DNA of 64,000 bases, from positions 62,001 through 126,000 of the forward strand of contig JAWKRG010000014.1 of assembly GCA_041389725.1 (NCBI GenBank), read 5' to 3'. This DNA comes from Polyangiaceae bacterium. Its GTDB lineage: Bacteria; Myxococcota_A; Polyangia; Polyangiales; Polyangiaceae. Positions 62,532 through 64,000 of this stretch are shown here, piece by piece. Made by a program: the position numbers and the translations under genes. Position 1 is the stretch's first letter. Every line of letters begins with the position of its first letter. Below the pieces are notes generated by a model, which saw only the letters and a list, made by a program, of their open reading frames with translations, had not been told where the DNA came from and did not search any database.

Positions 62532-62585
62532 CAGCAGCCCGCTCCGCTGTCAGCAACGCGATTCGCCGAACGGATACGACACGCC

Positions 62586-63055
62586 GCGCGTGCAGGTCGA
62601 CCATCGCTGCCAGGTACGTCCAGCCCGCCAGAGTCCAGATGGCGGTCACATCAGTGACCCAAACCTCGTTGGGCTCATCCACGTCAAACTGGCGAGCGAG
62701 CAGGTTGGGCGCGATCGGGTCCGTGTGCTCCGAGTCCGTCGCGCGACGGAAGCGACGCTTGCGACGAGCTTCGAGCCCATTTTCCCGGATGATGCGTTCG
62801 ACTCGTTTACGCCCGACCTTGATGTTGCGCGCGCGGAGGTCGGCGTGAACGCGTGGGCTGCCGTACGTGCGCCGACTGCGCTTGTGCGAAGCTGTGATCT
62901 GCACTGCGAGCTGCGCGTCACTGGTTGCTCGCGCCGGAGCGGGGCGGTTCAGCCAAGCGTAGAAGCCGCTACAAGACACGTCGAGCACGGAGCACAACAC
63001 GGTGGTGGGAAAGTACGCCTTCTCCGCGCGGATGAACTCGAACCTCGCGAGTTTT
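62586..63055 (-). pseudogene. IS3 OrfB, 5' part (separated by IS66)
   Basis: N-terminal half of the IS3 integrase: VLCSVLDVSCSGFYAWLNR, RTYGSPRVHADLRA, NEVWVTDVTAIWTLAGW with the first catalytic Asp, ending DLHARRVV at the IS66 target site. It is read from orfA by a -1 shift at the A-run 63052-63055 (coding strand GGAAAAC), as usual in IS3 elements. Confidence 0.85.
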
Positions 63056-63368
63056 CCTTCGCGAAGAAGGCCGCTGCTTCTTTTAGAATCTCGCGCTCCA
63101 TTTGCAGTCGCTTGTTCTCGCGACGCAGCCTAGCCAACTCGGCACGCTCGTCAGTCGTGAGTGCGCCTGGGGGGCCTTCGCCCGCGTCGACCTCGGCCCG
63201 CTTCACCCATGCGCGCAGAGCCGTCTCAGTGAGGTCGAGGTCAACCGCAACCTGCGCGATGGTGCGGTCACCAACCTTGCAGAGCCGCACTGCCTCCGCC
63301 TTGAACGCCGGATCGAAATGTCGTCGCTGGCGTCGTGCCTTCCTACCCTTGCGAATCTTCTTGTCCAT
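62949..63368 (-). CDS. IS3 OrfA
   Basis: 139 residues in its own frame. HTH region (HFDPAFKAEAVRLCKVGD, VAVDLDLTETALRAWVKRA) and a leucine-zipper-like coil (ELARLRRENKRLQMEREIL) before the -1 frameshift site; residues after about 105 (the Ser/Arg/Cys tail) are read only when no shift occurs. Confidence 0.88.
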   Translation of the reverse strand: MDKKIRKGRKARRQRRHFDPAFKAEAVRLCKVGDRTIAQVAVDLDLTETALRAWVKRAEVDAGEGPPGALTTDERAELARLRRENKRLQMEREILKEAAAFFAKENSRGSSSSARRRRTFPPPCCAPCSTCLVAASTLG

Positions 63369-63479
63369 GGATCACTCCTGGCGCATTGTCGCGCCTGTTG
63401 GGGTGTCCACGAAAGCGGGGGAAGATCATATTGACCACGACTGACCGGCGCTGTCCAGAAAACGGGGCGGTTTCGGTGA

Positions 63480-63901
63480 GTGTCCGAGACGTTTCGCGTC
63501 CTTCAGTGTGGTCGATGCCGCAAGCAGCTCAGGCTGTGTCGGCGGTGTGATCGGGGCCAGCGCTACTGCGAGCTTTGTAGCGCTTCCCAGCGACGGGAGG
63601 GCCTTCGCCAAGCTGGAGGCGCTATCAGCGCGCTCGGCGGGGAGCGCGGCTGCACGCGGCGCGGATGCAACGGTTTCGGGAGCGGGCCAAGTTGCGGGCT
63701 CCGAAAGTGACGCATCAGACGGTGACGGAAGGCGCGCAGCCGGGCATCAGCGTGACCGATGACGCCAGCCAAAGCATCGAGGTGGCAGCCACTCAGCACT
63801 GCAGCTTCGCGGACGTGTCACGTTGCTCGCTGTGTCGGGAGCCGCTACCTGCTTGGGCTCAGCTGCGGCCTGCACGCTCCCGACGACAGCGCTCCCCATG
63901 A
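63480..63901 (+). pseudogene. Zinc-finger accessory ORF of an IS21-like element, frameshifted
   Basis: Starts MSETFRVLQCGRCRKQLRL with a Cys cluster (CRRCDRGQRYCELC). A one-base loss near 63620 moves the expected continuation (RYQRARRGARLHAARMQRFR and RAPKVTHQ) into another frame that runs to 63901. I recall similar small Cys-rich frames just before IS21-type transposases in this bacterial group. Not functional as it stands. Confidence 0.55.
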
Positions 63902-63937
63902 GTGCCGCTCGGTCCGCCCCGCCACTGAGGAGGGCCC

Positions 63938-64000
63938 GTGATCCCGAAGGACAAGGAGGGGGAGATCTTGCGGCTGTATCACGCGGAGCGCTGGCGAGTC
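63938..64000 (+). CDS. istA: IS21-family transposase IstA (5' end only)
   Basis: GTG start, then IPKDKEGEILRLYHAERWRV, the N-terminal HTH opening typical of IstA integrases; the gene runs off the right edge. It probably forms one element with the Cys-rich frame just upstream, and is of the type decayed at 53.3-54.1 kb. Confidence 0.65.
   Translation, partial: MIPKDKEGEILRLYHAERWRV

Larger units (their letters stand above)
60077..62577 (+). mobile_element. IS66-family element, type 2 (copy C)
   Basis: Inverted repeats GTATCCGTTCGGCCAACC... and ...CGATTCGCCGAACGGATAC match over about 25 of 29 bases. An exact 8-bp target duplication GACACGCC flanks it (60069-60076 and 62578-62585), the expected IS66 size. 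It contains tnpA (frameshifted), tnpB and tnpC. It is only distantly related to copies A and B, but its 3' end is the donor-type sequence of chimera B. Confidence 0.93.
59633..63428 (-). mobile_element. IS3-family element interrupted by IS66
   Basis: Ends TGGAGTTCCCCCG (left) and, in reverse, TGATCTTCCCCCG (right), matching over most of about 20 bases, with TAT on both flanks as a likely 3-bp target duplication. Removing the inserted IS66 and one target copy leaves about 1287 bp, a normal IS3 size, with orfA and orfB on the minus strand. orfB is cut within the integrase domain. Confidence 0.88.

Overview
The window looks like a chromosomal segment of a high-GC, Gram-negative, predatory or soil-type bacterium of the Myxococcota, most likely Polyangiales. 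This is inferred from thrombospondin type-3 repeat surface proteins, many lipoproteins with Gly/Ser-rich linkers behind the lipobox, a Hanks-type Ser/Thr kinase operon, a HARE-HTH protein, DUF222/HNH proteins and repeat-rich spacers. No rRNA gene or species marker is present, so the assignment is an inference.

Left half (1-31 kb) is mostly ordinary core genome: an outer-membrane barrel/TSP3 protein and a TlpA-like thioredoxin lipoprotein, a HEAT-repeat protein, a glycosyltransferase overlapping an enoyl-CoA hydratase, a large protein with a degenerate M48-like end, alaS, murB, a macrodomain protein, a HARE-HTH/Mrr-like fusion, a LolB-like lipoprotein, a metal-ligand-depleted ureohydrolase, a GDPD and a DHH phosphoesterase, a lipoprotein pair, dprA-topA-trmFO, hemW and a bifunctional relA/spoT. 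One island interrupts this stretch (about 9.7-13.3 kb): a DUF222/HNH endonuclease gene with its own intragenic repeats, set between hairpin-forming tandem repeats and bounded by a 122-bp direct repeat.

Right half (about 31-64 kb) is accessory. It starts with a GNAT/RHH toxin-antitoxin pair and a duplicated 3' end of tRNA-Gly(GCC) with its terminator, which reads as an integration scar whose element lies to the right. Beyond it are a LuxR-type response regulator and a polytopic membrane protein, two abutting IS66 copies (the second a chimera of two IS66 types), a tightly overlapping DUF262 / DUF3696-ATPase / unknown three-gene operon that looks like an anti-phage system, remnants of a type IIG restriction-methylase and a HIRAN protein, a frameshifted twelve-unit zinc-ribbon array, a Ser/Thr kinase / TPR-like / Cys-rich lipoprotein operon, IS21 remnants, a set of three tandem paralogous secreted proteins of unknown family, and an IS3 element split by an intact-looking IS66 with a perfect 8-bp target duplication. 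The right edge enters another IS21-type transposase.

The best candidates for something undescribed are the three-gene ATPase operon, the zinc-ribbon array, the secreted paralog cluster and the repeat-bounded HNH island.
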